Shown piece after piece: positions 36,995 through 44,781 of a stretch of DNA of 64,000 nucleotides. The DNA is from Collinsella sp. AF33-16. Lineage in GTDB: Bacteria; Actinomycetota; Coriobacteriia; Coriobacteriales; Coriobacteriaceae. Numbering within the stretch: position 1 is the first letter of the stretch; each line of letters starts with the position of its first letter. The position numbers and the translations under genes are program-made. The DNA is taken from NCBI RefSeq assembly GCF_003475325.1, contig NZ_QRQC01000001.1, positions 1 through 64,000 of the forward strand, written 5' to 3'. The notes beneath the pieces were generated by a model. The model saw only the letters and a list, made by a program, of their open reading frames with translations, did no database searches and had not been told where the DNA came from.

Positions 36995-38047
36995 GTGAAA
37001 ACGGGTATTTCGATTTATCTTTCCAGCCCTTTGCAGGATATTGAGCGGACGATTGAGCGTGGTGCCGCGGCGGGTGCGCGCTACGCGTTCACCTCACTGC
37101 ATATTCCCGAGGATGGGGGAGCGGCGTATGCCGATAAGGTCCGTCATGTGCTGTCGCTGCTCTCCGCCCGCGGCATTGCGCTCATTGCCGATGTGGGGCC
37201 TCGCACGTGCGAGTTGCTCGGGCTTGAGCGCATCGAGGACCTGCGCGATCTGGGGTTGGAATACCTTCGTTTGGACTATGGCTTTAGCGCCCAACGGGTC
37301 GCGGAGCTGTCCGGTGTATTTCGCATAGTGGTCAATGCATCGACGGTGAGTTCTGATGAAATCGCATCGTGGCGTGAGGCCGGTGCCGATGTGACTCGTT
37401 TTGCCGCCTGCCACAATTTTTACCCCAAGCCTTATACCGGTTTAGCTCTGGAGGACATTGCTCGGGTGAATCTTCGTCTTGCGGCGCTTGGATTCGAAAT
37501 CATGGCTTTTGTGCCGGGTGATGCCAACGTTCGCGGGCCGGTATTCGAGGGACTGCCGACGGTCGAGGCGCAGCGCGGTCGCGCGTCAAAGGTTGCCCTC
37601 AACATGCTTGAGCTTGCACATGGCGCCGATTGCGACATTGTGTTGGTCGGCGACCCCGATCTTTCCGATGCGGGCTGGACGCAGTTTGCTCATGTTTCCG
37701 CCGGATACGTGGACCTGCAATGCGAGCTTGAGCCCGGTTATGCCTATGTACGTGGGCAGATTCATCACGACCGACCCGATTCGAGCACCCTCATCTTTAG
37801 GTCTCAGGAGTCGCGTACGACGCTTAAGCCGGATTCCGTGCCGATGGATGCCGGTGCCGGCCTGTCACGAAAGACGGGGTCGATCGCTGTGAGCAATAGC
37901 GGCTATGGGCGCTACGAAGGCGAGCTTGAGATTGCGCGGGTCGATCTTCCCGGTGACGAGCGCATGAACGTTGCGGGTCATATCACGCCCGAGGCAATGG
38001 AGCTGCTGCCGTTCATCAAACGCGGATTCGGGGTACGGTTCGTTTAG
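36995..38047 (+). CDS. mupG: DUF871 / MupG-like 6-phospho-N-acetylmuramidase
   Basis: 350 residues. MupG-type enzymes hydrolyse MurNAc-6-phosphate-GlcNAc disaccharide taken up through MurP. An N-terminal TIM-barrel (MKTGISIYLSSPLQDIERTI, LIADVGPRTCELLG, LRLDYGF, NASTVSS, CHNFYPKPYTGL, FVPGD) is followed by a C-terminal cyclophilin-like domain (IHHDRPDSSTLIFRSQESR, VSNSGYGRYEGELEI). This is the arrangement of the DUF871 family. Start GTG at 36995 after AAAGGAGCG. Position downstream of murQ and murP supports the assignment. Confidence 0.88.
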   Translation: MKTGISIYLSSPLQDIERTIERGAAAGARYAFTSLHIPEDGGAAYADKVRHVLSLLSARGIALIADVGPRTCELLGLERIEDLRDLGLEYLRLDYGFSAQRVAELSGVFRIVVNASTVSSDEIASWREAGADVTRFAACHNFYPKPYTGLALEDIARVNLRLAALGFEIMAFVPGDANVRGPVFEGLPTVEAQRGRASKVALNMLELAHGADCDIVLVGDPDLSDAGWTQFAHVSAGYVDLQCELEPGYAYVRGQIHHDRPDSSTLIFRSQESRTTLKPDSVPMDAGAGLSRKTGSIAVSNSGYGRYEGELEIARVDLPGDERMNVAGHITPEAMELLPFIKRGFGVRFV

Positions 38048-38139
38048 CGTGTGACCCGTGGGCTACAATTGGCCCATCATGCGAAGGCGCCTCGTGTGGC
38101 GTGTGCCTGCGTTGGCCGATCTATATTCGGAGGATTTCC

Positions 38140-38499
38140 ATGACCGTACTGTTTGTTGAATATCCCAAGTGCTCGACCTGTAAAAAGGCTAAGGCATGGC
38201 TGGACGAACATGGGGTTGAGTATATCGACCGCGATATCGTTTTGGACAATCCCACGGCTGATGAGCTTGCGACCTGGACTGCTCGTTCGGGGCTGCCGGT
38301 GCGGCGCTTCTTTAATTCGTCGGGCATGAAATATCGAGAGCTGGGCCTGAAGGCGCGTCTAGATGCGGGCATGACGGATCGGGAGTGCTACGAGCTGCTG
38401 GCGACCGACGGCATGCTGGTCAAGCGTCCGCTGTTGGTGGGCGACGACTTTGCGATTCCCGGCTTTAGGGAATCGGCTTGGGTCGAGGCGTTGCTGTAG
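38140..38499 (+). CDS. ArsC/Spx-family thioredoxin-fold protein
   Basis: 119 residues. The N-terminal FVEYPKCSTCKKAKAWLDEH contains a CxxC in the ArsC/Spx position. Then come YIDRDIVLDNPTADEL, the RFFNSSGMKYRELGLK segment and the terminal LVKRPLLVGDDFAIPGFRES. This is the YffB/ArsC-like group whose members are annotated arsenate reductases or Spx/MgsR relatives. The RPLLV segment is shared by all of them. No arsenic genes are nearby, so the substrate is open. The ATG at 38140 follows CGGAGG. A TACAAT at 38064-38069 may be its -10. Confidence 0.85.
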   Translation: MTVLFVEYPKCSTCKKAKAWLDEHGVEYIDRDIVLDNPTADELATWTARSGLPVRRFFNSSGMKYRELGLKARLDAGMTDRECYELLATDGMLVKRPLLVGDDFAIPGFRESAWVEALL

Positions 38500-38501
38500 C
38501 G

Positions 38502-38618
38502 GCTGCGGAAAGTGCGACCCGTTTTGAGCTTCGATTACGGGATACGGTTTCCGGTTGAGGGCTCGATGGGAAAGTGGGGACCGGTTTGAGCTTGAAATCT
38601 GGGACGCACTTTCCGCCG
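38502..38618. repeat. Long inverted repeat with an internal direct repeat
   Basis: GCGGAAAGTGCGACCC at the left end pairs with GGGACGCACTTTCCGC at the right end (one mismatch over 16). The two halves also resemble each other directly: GGAAAGTG, then GACC, then GTTTGAGCTT occurs in each. It starts within 5 nt of the upstream stop codon. Confidence 0.7.
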
Positions 38619-38633
38619 GCAGGCTTGCCCCAG

Positions 38634-39044
38634 TCAGTCCTCCAACTGCGCCCATTCGTGCGGATCGTAGACCTTTACGTGCTTGTTGGGCTTGCCGCTC
38701 CAGTACTCCTCGTCCATAAAGGGCAGATATGCCTGAACGCCGGGGCAGATAAAGGGGATCCGCTGCTGTTGCAGTCGCTCGCGCTGGCGCTGCTCCAGGT
38801 GCGCCTCGGATATGACGGTCGGCATACCGGACAGCTCGACGAGGCTTGCCTGGATTCGCTTAAGGTCGGGGAGTCCCGCGTGCCATGACATCCGCATGAT
38901 CAAAAAGGATGCACGGCGGTATTTTGCCTGCATCACCGTGATGGCGGGGCGCAGAGTGGGATGGATTTTGTCCCGTTCGGGCCAAAGGTCAGCAGTGATC
39001 TCGAGGCCCAGGGTCTCCCATAGGTAATCAAGCTCTTCGTCCAT
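38634..39044 (-). CDS. Uncharacterised 136-residue protein
   Basis: Acidic soluble protein with no signal peptide or membrane helix. The run LIMRMSWHAGLPDLKRIQAS, then LSGMPTVISE and RERLQQQRIPFICPGVQAYL, then PFMDEEYW resembles a domain found in some MarR-annotated regulators. There it precedes a winged helix, which is not present here. It may therefore be a stand-alone or truncated version. The start codon at 39044 has no strong ribosome-binding site in view. It is flanked by a repeat and by tRNA genes. Function unknown. Confidence 0.6.
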   Translation of the reverse strand: MDEELDYLWETLGLEITADLWPERDKIHPTLRPAITVMQAKYRRASFLIMRMSWHAGLPDLKRIQASLVELSGMPTVISEAHLEQRQRERLQQQRIPFICPGVQAYLPFMDEEYWSGKPNKHVKVYDPHEWAQLED

Positions 39045-39209
39045 GGCGCCTCGATATCTACGTGATCATTGATGCTTCGATTGTGTTGCCTGGTGCTATC
39101 GTTTTCGCGGTAGAATCTGCCAACGGTTGACGGCTACCGCTCGCGGCGTTTTGCCCTTCGTGTACAGCGGTCGGCTTCACAGGTCCTTCACGGGTTGGAC
39201 TAAATTAGG

Positions 39210-39244
39210 CCAATTTGACTGAATTTTAAAAAAGTCAAAATTGG
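39210..39244. repeat. A/T-rich inverted repeat upstream of the tRNA pair
   Basis: CCAATTTGACT (39209-39220) pairs with AGTCAAAATTGG (39233-39244) with one bulged base, around an AT-only loop. It stands out in a GC-rich setting. It could be part of the tRNA promoter region or a transposon-end relic. A TAGAAT at 39111-39116 is the best -10 candidate further upstream. Confidence 0.5.
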
Positions 39245-39320
39245 GGCTTGCGTCACGGCGGTACTTCCCGTATATTTCTTTCTTGCGCAAAGGCACAGCC
39301 GAGCGCAGCGATGCAGTCAT

Positions 39321-39394
39321 TGGGATGTCGTCTAATGGCAGGACAGCGGATTCTGGTTCCGTCAATGGGGGTTCGACTCCCTCCATCCCAGCCA
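39321..39394 (+). tRNA. tRNA-Gln (anticodon CTG)
   Basis: Acceptor strands TGGGATG and CATCCCA pair perfectly, the D stem is GTC / GAC, and the anticodon stem is GCGGA / TCCGT around the loop TTCTGGT with anticodon CTG (reads CAG). The T arm has GGTTCGACTCC, the discriminator is G, and CCA is encoded. Confidence 0.95.
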
Positions 39395-39411
39395 TTGCAT
39401 TTGCTACATAT

Positions 39412-39488
39412 GGCCCGTTCGTCTAGCGGTTTAGGACGCCGCCCTCTCAAGGCGGAGATCACCAGTTCGAATCTGGTACGGGCTACCA
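39412..39488 (+). tRNA. tRNA-Glu (anticodon CTC)
   Basis: Acceptor strands GGCCCGT and ACGGGCT pair with one G-T. The anticodon stem CCGCC / GGCGG encloses CTCTCAA with anticodon CTC (reads GAG). The T loop is TTCGAAT and CCA is encoded. It follows tRNA-Gln by 17 nt and is probably co-transcribed with it. Confidence 0.95.
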
Positions 39489-39499
39489 AAATTGAACGC

Positions 39500-39529
39500 C
39501 CCGGGCCTCGTTAGAGACCCGGGTTTTGT
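39500..39529 (+). terminator. Intrinsic terminator after the tRNA pair
   Basis: CCCGGGCCTC pairs with GAGACCCGGG (one mismatch) around GTTA, followed by TTTTGTGT. Confidence 0.85.
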
Positions 39530-39586
39530 GTATTGACCGATATTTAAGGCGCGCGTTGAGTCTGCCGCCCGGACCGAGGAGTTGTC

Positions 39587-40504
39587 ATGGACCTGCCTAT
39601 CAGCTTGGAAGACATCACGTATGCCGAGAACTATCTGGCGCAGGGCGACCTGGCTACGGCGACGCCGCTGCTTGAGCGTCTGGTGGAGCTCGCCGAGGAG
39701 TATATCGACGCTGAGTGCAAGACGGAGGAGAAGCGCCAGTACTTTAGCTTCGACAGCAAGTTTGAGCGCCTGGCCTATCGCCGTGTGGAGAAGGATCCGC
39801 GCGAGCTGGTGCAGGTCGAGGTTCCCTTTGACCGCCTGTACTCCGACATGGCGTTTGCCTACATTCGCCAGCAGGATTATGTGTGTGCTCGGAATGCCCT
39901 GATGCAGGCCGTGCGTTGGGATCCCATGAACTGCAACTATCGCTTGGACTTGGCCGAGCTGTTCCGCGCGCTCGAGGACAAGCAGGAGTGGGCATCGCTC
40001 TCGTTCTCGGTGCTGGAGCGCGCGAGCGACGGTAAGTGCGCCGCACGCGCCTACACCAACTTGGGTCAGTACTTCTTGGAGCCCGAGACCGAGAACATTT
40101 CGGCTGCCGTGGGCTGCGCGCGTCTGGCGCTGCGCCTGGCACCCAATGATGCGCATACGACGCGCCTGCTCAACAAGATCCATACCACCTATCCGGATGC
40201 CGCGGACGAGAGTGACGACCATGTGATGGGTGAGCTCGCCCTGCAGGGCGTGCCGACCTCGCCTTCGGCCGAGATCGCCATCTGCCTGATCATGTGCGCG
40301 ACCGATGCTGCAAGCGACGGCGACAAGCAGGAGGCTACGCGTCTGACGGTCCGTGCCCGCGACCTGGTGGGCGAGGAGGCATGCGCGGCGATTATCAAGC
40401 TGGTGCGCGAGAGCGATGCCGAGCTTAATGCCGAGCGCAGGGCAAAGCGCGAGGCTGCGGGCTCAAACGCCAATGGCGCCAAGGAGGCCGGCGATGCCCA
40501 GTAA
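39587..40504 (+). CDS. TPR-like repeat protein
   Basis: 305 residues, soluble and acidic. Helix pairs typical of tetratricopeptide repeats include YAENYLAQGDLATATPLLER, SDMAFAYIRQQDYVCARNAL, MQAVRWDP and YTNLGQYFLEPETENISAAV. A charged Ala/Arg C terminus follows. It is probably a scaffold for protein contacts; no catalytic motif is seen. It overlaps the smpB start by 11 nt, so the two are translationally coupled, which hints at a role near translation quality control. The ATG follows GAGGAGTTGTC. Confidence 0.75.
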   Translation: MDLPISLEDITYAENYLAQGDLATATPLLERLVELAEEYIDAECKTEEKRQYFSFDSKFERLAYRRVEKDPRELVQVEVPFDRLYSDMAFAYIRQQDYVCARNALMQAVRWDPMNCNYRLDLAELFRALEDKQEWASLSFSVLERASDGKCAARAYTNLGQYFLEPETENISAAVGCARLALRLAPNDAHTTRLLNKIHTTYPDAADESDDHVMGELALQGVPTSPSAEIAICLIMCATDAASDGDKQEATRLTVRARDLVGEEACAAIIKLVRESDAELNAERRAKREAAGSNANGAKEAGDAQ

Positions 40505-40964
40505 GCGCGAGCGCAAGCTCATTTCCAAGAATCGCTCGGCACATCACGAGTACTTTATCGATGAGACGTTTGAGTGCGGTATTGAGCTGAGCGGTACCGA
40601 GGTCAAGTCGATTCGCGAGCGCGCGTGCCAGATTACCGATACCTTTGCACTGATTCGTGGCGGGGAGTGCTGGCTCGTCGGCCTGCATATCCACCCTTAT
40701 AGCCATGGTGGCGTGTGGAATCGCGATCCCGACCGTCGGCGCCGTCTGCTGCTGCACCGCAAGGAGATCGACTTTCTTGACGGCAAACTTCGCAACCGTG
40801 GTTATGCGCTGGTTCCGTTGGAGCTCTACTTTAATACCGACGGTCGCGTAAAACTGCTGCTGGGCCTGGGTCGCGGCAAGAAGCTCTACGACAAGCGCGA
40901 GGACATGGCCAAGCGTGATGTCCAACGCGAGATCGACCGCGCCCTCAAGGAACGCAACCGCTGA
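40494..40964 (+). CDS. smpB: SsrA-binding protein SmpB
   Basis: Binds tmRNA and brings it to stalled ribosomes for trans-translation. 156 residues, normal length. Conserved stretches are KLISKNRSAHHEYFIDETFE, CGIELSGTEVKSIRERACQI, the HPYSHGG segment, RRRRLLLHRKEID, ALVPLELYFNTDGRVKLLLG, LGRGKKLYDKRE and the basic C-terminal tail. The ATG at 40494 is inside the end of the TPR gene and follows AAGGAGG at about 9 nt. No tmRNA gene is visible next to it. Confidence 0.96.
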   Translation: MPSKRERKLISKNRSAHHEYFIDETFECGIELSGTEVKSIRERACQITDTFALIRGGECWLVGLHIHPYSHGGVWNRDPDRRRRLLLHRKEIDFLDGKLRNRGYALVPLELYFNTDGRVKLLLGLGRGKKLYDKREDMAKRDVQREIDRALKERNR

Positions 40965-40976
40965 CCGTCCTTCATA

Positions 40977-41043
40977 AGTTGCGGTGGAATACGGACTGTT
41001 TTGCCTGTTTGAGGGGCTATTCAGTCCTTATTTCACCGCAACT
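40977..41043. repeat. 67-bp inverted repeat, copy 1
   Basis: AGTTGCGGTGGAATACGGAC and a final TTATTTCACCGCAACT pair along most of their length. The unit is the same length as the copy at 62024-62090, with few differences, all in the loop half. It follows smpB and could end its transcript. Confidence 0.8.
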
Positions 41044-41062
41044 GCGGGCGTCTCATCTTGCT

Positions 41063-41125
41063 TATACTGTTTTGACACATATGTCTCAAAGGTGGTGTCC
41101 GTTGTGGGCGCCGCCTTTTTTGTGG
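41063..41125 (+). promoter_or_regulatory. Promoter -10 and terminator-like leader before the flavin-reductase gene
   Basis: TATACT at 41063-41068 is a good -10. About 25 nt later GGTGGTGTCC and GGGCGCCGCC form an imperfect stem (about 41091-41119) ending in T6, some 50 nt ahead of the start codon. The order promoter, terminator, gene suggests attenuation; no known riboswitch core was recognised. Confidence 0.45.
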
Positions 41126-41172
41126 GTACATACATCCATGAGGTTCCAACCCGGGTTAGGGGAGTGATTGTT

Positions 41173-41676
41173 ATGGACAAAACTGCGTTCTTTACCATGC
41201 CGAGCGGTCTGTACGTGGTGAGCGCCGCGGCAGACGGGCTGCGCGCCGGCTGCGTCATCAACACTGCGGTGCAGGTGACGTCCATGCCGCCGCGCATTTC
41301 GGTTGCCGTGAACAAGGACAACGTCACCTCGGGCGTCATCGCTTCGGCCAAAGCGTTCGCGCTGACCGTGATCGATCAGACCGCCGATATGCTCTACATC
41401 GGTAACTTTGGGTTCCGCACCAGCAGCGATTATGACAAGTTTGCCAAATACGAGACCCGCGAGACGGCTCTGGGCATGCCCTATGTGCCCGAGCACGCGG
41501 CGGCCCTGTTTAGCTGCCATTTGATCGACACTGTGGATGTTGGCACGCATCTACTGTTTATCGGCGAGGTCGAGGATGCCGAGCGCTTGAGTGACGAGAC
41601 GCCGCTCACCTACGATTACTACCATAAGGTCCTGAAGGGCAAGACGCCTCCGAAGGCGTCCTCGTATCAAGGCTAG
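41173..41676 (+). CDS. Flavin reductase-like FMN-binding protein
   Basis: 167 residues. The split-barrel flavin reductase fold is suggested by FTMPSGLYVVSAAADGLRAG, the VINTAVQVTSMPPRISVAVN core and VNKDNVTSG. Further along, FALTVIDQTADMLYIGNFGF, then SCHLIDTVDVGTHLLFIGEV, is typical. In anaerobes such domains are joined to rubredoxin in high-molecular-weight rubredoxin; here a mini-rubredoxin is encoded 89 nt downstream. They probably form an NAD(P)H or electron-transfer pair against oxygen or NO stress. The ATG at 41173 follows GGGGAGTG; the longer upstream frame runs through the leader and repeat. Confidence 0.85.
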   Translation: MDKTAFFTMPSGLYVVSAAADGLRAGCVINTAVQVTSMPPRISVAVNKDNVTSGVIASAKAFALTVIDQTADMLYIGNFGFRTSSDYDKFAKYETRETALGMPYVPEHAAALFSCHLIDTVDVGTHLLFIGEVEDAERLSDETPLTYDYYHKVLKGKTPPKASSYQG

Positions 41677-41765
41677 AAATGTTTTAAAAGTACTTGCATT
41701 ATATTATTGAGAATCTATACTGATAAATGAAGTACATCACCAGTCGCGTTTGAGAGGAGAACATC

Positions 41766-41909
41766 ATGGCTGAGGAGAAGAAGACGTATAAGTTCGTGTG
41801 CGTCGTTTGCGGTTACGAGGTTGAGGTCGATACGCCCGAGCTGCCCGAGGATTATGTGTGCCCGGTGTGCGGCGTCGGTCCCGATCAGTTTGAGCTCGTC
41901 GAGGAGTAG
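41766..41909 (+). CDS. Short rubredoxin
   Basis: 47 residues, one-electron carrier. [14 protein letters not shown] and [20 protein letters not shown] supply the two CxxCG knuckles that bind a single iron. The stretch between them is only about 16 residues, shorter than in ordinary 52-54-residue rubredoxins, so the middle loop is deleted. Start ATG at 41766 after GAGAGGAGAACATC. It follows the flavin-reductase-like gene; an AT-rich stretch with TTGCAT and TATACT (about 41694-41722) in the gap may give it its own promoter. Confidence 0.88.
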   Translation: MAEEKKTYKFVCVVCGYEVEVDTPELPEDYVCPVCGVGPDQFELVEE

Positions 41910-41949
41910 CTCGCAGACACACGGCGAAAGCCGAACATAGCTCTGTCCA

Positions 41950-41985
41950 AGGGCCTCGGTCGAATTCTCGGCCGGGGCCCTTTTC
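41950..41985 (+). terminator. Intrinsic terminator after the rubredoxin gene
   Basis: GGGCC(T)CGGTCGA pairs with TCGGCCG(G)GGCCC around ATTC, then TTTT at 41981-41984. Confidence 0.88.
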
Positions 41986-42063
41986 CTCCGCCCCCAAGGG
42001 ATCACGGTTGCTGTTGGCCGATCCTGTCTGTTGTGAGTCCGGCCGACCTTTTGTCTTAACCCG

Positions 42064-42189
42064 CCACATCTAACGGTGGAAATTGGGCCCACTTGTTACA
42101 TATCGAGACAAACCAAAACCGTCCGGCAGAAGATCTCAATCTGTAACATCTAGACATCGAAAGCGGGTCTAGATGTTGCAGATCGAGAC
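42064..42189. repeat. Palindromic repeat family A, two copies
   Basis: A full copy at 42132-42189 has arms GATCTCAATCTGTAAC and GTTGCAGATCGAGAC. A degenerate copy at about 42064-42109 keeps only the right arm (TGTTACATATCGAGAC in altered form). The stretch 41986-42063 between the rubredoxin terminator and these repeats has no gene. Confidence 0.8.
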
Positions 42190-42216
42190 GTTTGCCTGAG
42201 TAGGTGCCCCGCCCCA

Positions 42217-43473
42217 TTACATCCCTGTCAACAACACGACATCGAGAATCGTCACGATGGCACCGATCCCTACGAGCAGCGCGTTGAGCGGGCGCGAATT
42301 GGCATATTTGCCCATGACGCGGCGTGAGCTGGTGAGCCGTATGAGCACAAAGACCGTAATCGGCAGCTGAAGCGACAGCAGCGCCTGACTCCAGATGAGA
42401 CCTTCAAAAGGATTTGGAACGACCAGGCACGCCGCCACTGCTCCGGCGAAACAGGCCGCCACCCCGACCGAGGAATGTCGGTCGTGGATGTCGTATTCCT
42501 CGTCGAACATGCCCGCGGTGATGGTGCCCGCCGCCATGCCCGCCGTCACACTACTCGAGAGGCCCGCAAACAGCAGCGCTACCGCAAAGATGGTCGAGCT
42601 CGCCGGGCCCAAGATGGGGGAGAGCGTGGCCGCTGCGACGGCGAGGTCGTCTACGACCATGCCGTGCGCAAAGAAGGTCGTTGCGGCCAGGATGACCATG
42701 GCCGAGTTGATTGCCCAGCCCACGCCCATCGAAAAGAGCGTGTCGAAGAGCTCGTAGCGCAGACGCTCTTCGATAACCTGCTCGCCTTGGCCTTCGAAGT
42801 GCATGGATTGGATGACCTCGGAGTGCAGAAAAAGGTTGTGTGGCATAACGACCGCACCCAGAACGCTCACGATAATCGCGGCAGAGCCAGTGGGCATACT
42901 GGGCGTGATCCAGCTTGCGGCGGCTTGCGGCCAGTCGACCTTGACTAGTGCAAGCTCGGCCAAAAACGAGAGTCCTACCACGCCTACGAAGGCGATGATC
43001 CAGCGTTCGGCTCGCTTGTAGGAGTTCGTCATGAGCATCGCCATCGATACTGCCGCCACGATGACGCAGCCCGCACGCACGGGCAGCCCAAAGAGCATTT
43101 GAAGGGCAATCGCGCCGCCCAGGACTTCGGCCATGGCGGTGGCGATGGTCGCGAGATAGGCGCTGCCGAGCACCGCGCGTCCCACGATGCGGGGGAGAAA
43201 GCGGGTCGTGGCCTCGGCAAGGCAGGCGCCCGTGGCGATGCCCAAGTGCGCCGCGTTGTGCTGCAGCACGATGAGCATAATCGTGGACAGCGTGACGATC
43301 CACAGCAGCGCGTAGCCAAACTGCGAGCCCGCGGCCATATTGGAGGCCCAGTTGCCCGGGTCGATAAAGCCGACGGTCACGAGCAGCCCGGGGCCGATAT
43401 GCCGCGCAATGTCTAGGCCTCCGTGACCACCGGTGCGTCGGGAGCCAAAGTGTTGTTTGAGATGGTTGAGCAT
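42217..43473 (-). CDS. mntH: Nramp-family Mn2+/Fe2+ transporter
   Basis: Proton-coupled divalent metal importer in the cytoplasmic membrane. 418 residues with eleven predicted helices. Helix 1 carries the metal-binding DPGN motif (GFIDPGNWASNMAAGS) and helix 6 the MPHN motif (AVVMPHNLFLHSEV), both hallmarks of Nramp. Start at 43473 (MLNHLKQHFG) after AGGAGC; a longer frame of 12 residues is not needed. It is 75 nt downstream of gpmA on the same strand; since many phosphoglycerate mutases of the other class need Mn, the linkage may be incidental. No Mn riboswitch is visible. Confidence 0.93.
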   Translation of the reverse strand: MLNHLKQHFGSRRTGGHGGLDIARHIGPGLLVTVGFIDPGNWASNMAAGSQFGYALLWIVTLSTIMLIVLQHNAAHLGIATGACLAEATTRFLPRIVGRAVLGSAYLATIATAMAEVLGGAIALQMLFGLPVRAGCVIVAAVSMAMLMTNSYKRAERWIIAFVGVVGLSFLAELALVKVDWPQAAASWITPSMPTGSAAIIVSVLGAVVMPHNLFLHSEVIQSMHFEGQGEQVIEERLRYELFDTLFSMGVGWAINSAMVILAATTFFAHGMVVDDLAVAAATLSPILGPASSTIFAVALLFAGLSSSVTAGMAAGTITAGMFDEEYDIHDRHSSVGVAACFAGAVAACLVVPNPFEGLIWSQALLSLQLPITVFVLIRLTSSRRVMGKYANSRPLNALLVGIGAIVTILDVVLLTGM

Positions 43474-43548
43474 GGTGCGCTCCTGCGTATGGGCGGCGTG
43501 ACGTCGCATCTGGGTCGTGCGGCGCCACGCGTCGGATTTGGGTTGGGG

Positions 43549-44322
43549 CTACTTGTGCGCTTTGCCCTGATTGGCCACGGCGTCGATCTTGGCGGCGATG
43601 GTCGCCGGGTCGCCGATGTAGCGCTTGTCGAGGACATTGAAATCGGTATCGAAGGTGTAGACGAGCGGCACGCCGGTGGGGATGTTGACCTTGAGGATCT
43701 CCTCGGGCGTGAGGTGCTCGAGCTTCATGACGAGTGAGCGCAGGGAGTTGCCGTGTGCGGCGATGAGTACGCGCTTGCCGGCGAGCATCTGGGGGCGAAT
43801 CTCGTCTTCGAAATAGGGCCAGGCGCGGGCGATCGTGTCCTTGAGGCATTCGGTATAGGGCAGCTGATCGGGCGCGACATCACGGTATTGCTCCTGGGTG
43901 TGGGGATCGCGCGCGTCGTTCGGCTCGAGTGCCGGCGGGCAGATATCGAAGGAGCGGCGCCAGATGAGCACCTGCTCGTCGCCGTGCTCCGCCGCGGCAT
44001 CGGCCTTGTTGAGACCCTGCAACGCTCCGTAGTGGCGCTCGTTGAGCTTCCAGGATTTGATGACGGGCAGCCACTCGCGATCCATTTGGCCGAGCACGAT
44101 GTTGAGGGTGTGGATCGCGCGCTTGAGGCGCGAAGTGTAGCAGACGTCAAAGTCGAAACCGGCTTCTTTGAGGGCTCGACCGCCTGCTGCGGCTTCTTCG
44201 CGGCCCGTGTCGGTGAGCTCAACATCGGTCCAGCCGGTGAACAGGTTGAGCTTGTTCCACTCGGACTCTCCGTGACGGATGAGGACGAGTTGCATCGTCT
44301 GCTGGTCTGCTTGGTGCGCCAT
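43549..44322 (-). CDS. gpmA: 2,3-bisphosphoglycerate-dependent phosphoglycerate mutase
   Basis: Interconverts 3- and 2-phosphoglycerate in glycolysis. 257 residues. The catalytic phospho-His is in LVLIRHGESEWN (after an extra nine-residue N terminus). NLFTGWTDVELT, SRLKRAIHTLNIVL, SWKLNERHYGALQGLNK, the second His region LIAAHGNSLRSLVMKLE and IPTGVPLVYTFD are all conserved. Start at 44322 with AAGGAGG 5 nt upstream. Confidence 0.96.
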   Translation of the reverse strand: MAHQADQQTMQLVLIRHGESEWNKLNLFTGWTDVELTDTGREEAAAGGRALKEAGFDFDVCYTSRLKRAIHTLNIVLGQMDREWLPVIKSWKLNERHYGALQGLNKADAAAEHGDEQVLIWRRSFDICPPALEPNDARDPHTQEQYRDVAPDQLPYTECLKDTIARAWPYFEDEIRPQMLAGKRVLIAAHGNSLRSLVMKLEHLTPEEILKVNIPTGVPLVYTFDTDFNVLDKRYIGDPATIAAKIDAVANQGKAHK

Positions 44323-44460
44323 AGGGGCCTCCTTGATCTGGCACGGTGTGCGTGCCGTTTGCTTGACGCCGCAAAGGATACCCGTTTTAGGCTTAAAAGT
44401 TAACCAAGACTAACAAAATTGTTGTATTTGAATGGGATGGTGAAGGGGGGCTGCCGAAAT

Positions 44461-44597
44461 GTCTCGATCTGTAACAACTAGGGATGGAAATTGGGCCTAG
44501 GTGTTACAGATCAAGACAGGAAGAAATGGTCCTATGGAAAATCTCGATCTGTAACAGCTGACCGCCAAAACCGGCCCTTCATGTTACAGATTGAGAT
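44461..44597. repeat. Palindromic repeat family A, two copies
   Basis: Copies at 44461-44517 and 44541-44597, each with arms TCTCGATCTGTAAC / GTTACAGAT(C/T)(A/G)AGA. They lie in the divergent region between gpmA and gltB. The rest of 44323-44781 has no gene. A GTTTCGAAAC palindrome (44692-44701) and a TACTAT hexamer (44734-44739) are possible parts of the gltB promoter. Confidence 0.82.
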
Positions 44598-44781
44598 GTT
44601 TGAAGTGGTGAGCTAACAGGCCGAACTTGGGGCCTATGTTGTCGCCCTTGAGGTCGGCGGTGTCCACTCGTAGGGCGTGCGTTACGCGATTGTTTCGAAA
44701 CGGGTGGGAAACACAACGGGCCGACGATGCTCCTACTATGCCTATTCAACTGACTGTCTAAATATCTAGGGGAGGATCGCG

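Noticed and set aside
40965-41170. tmRNA gene next to smpB
   Set aside because: The interval contains a 67-bp inverted repeat and a leader hairpin, with no tRNA-like ends or tag-coding sequence.
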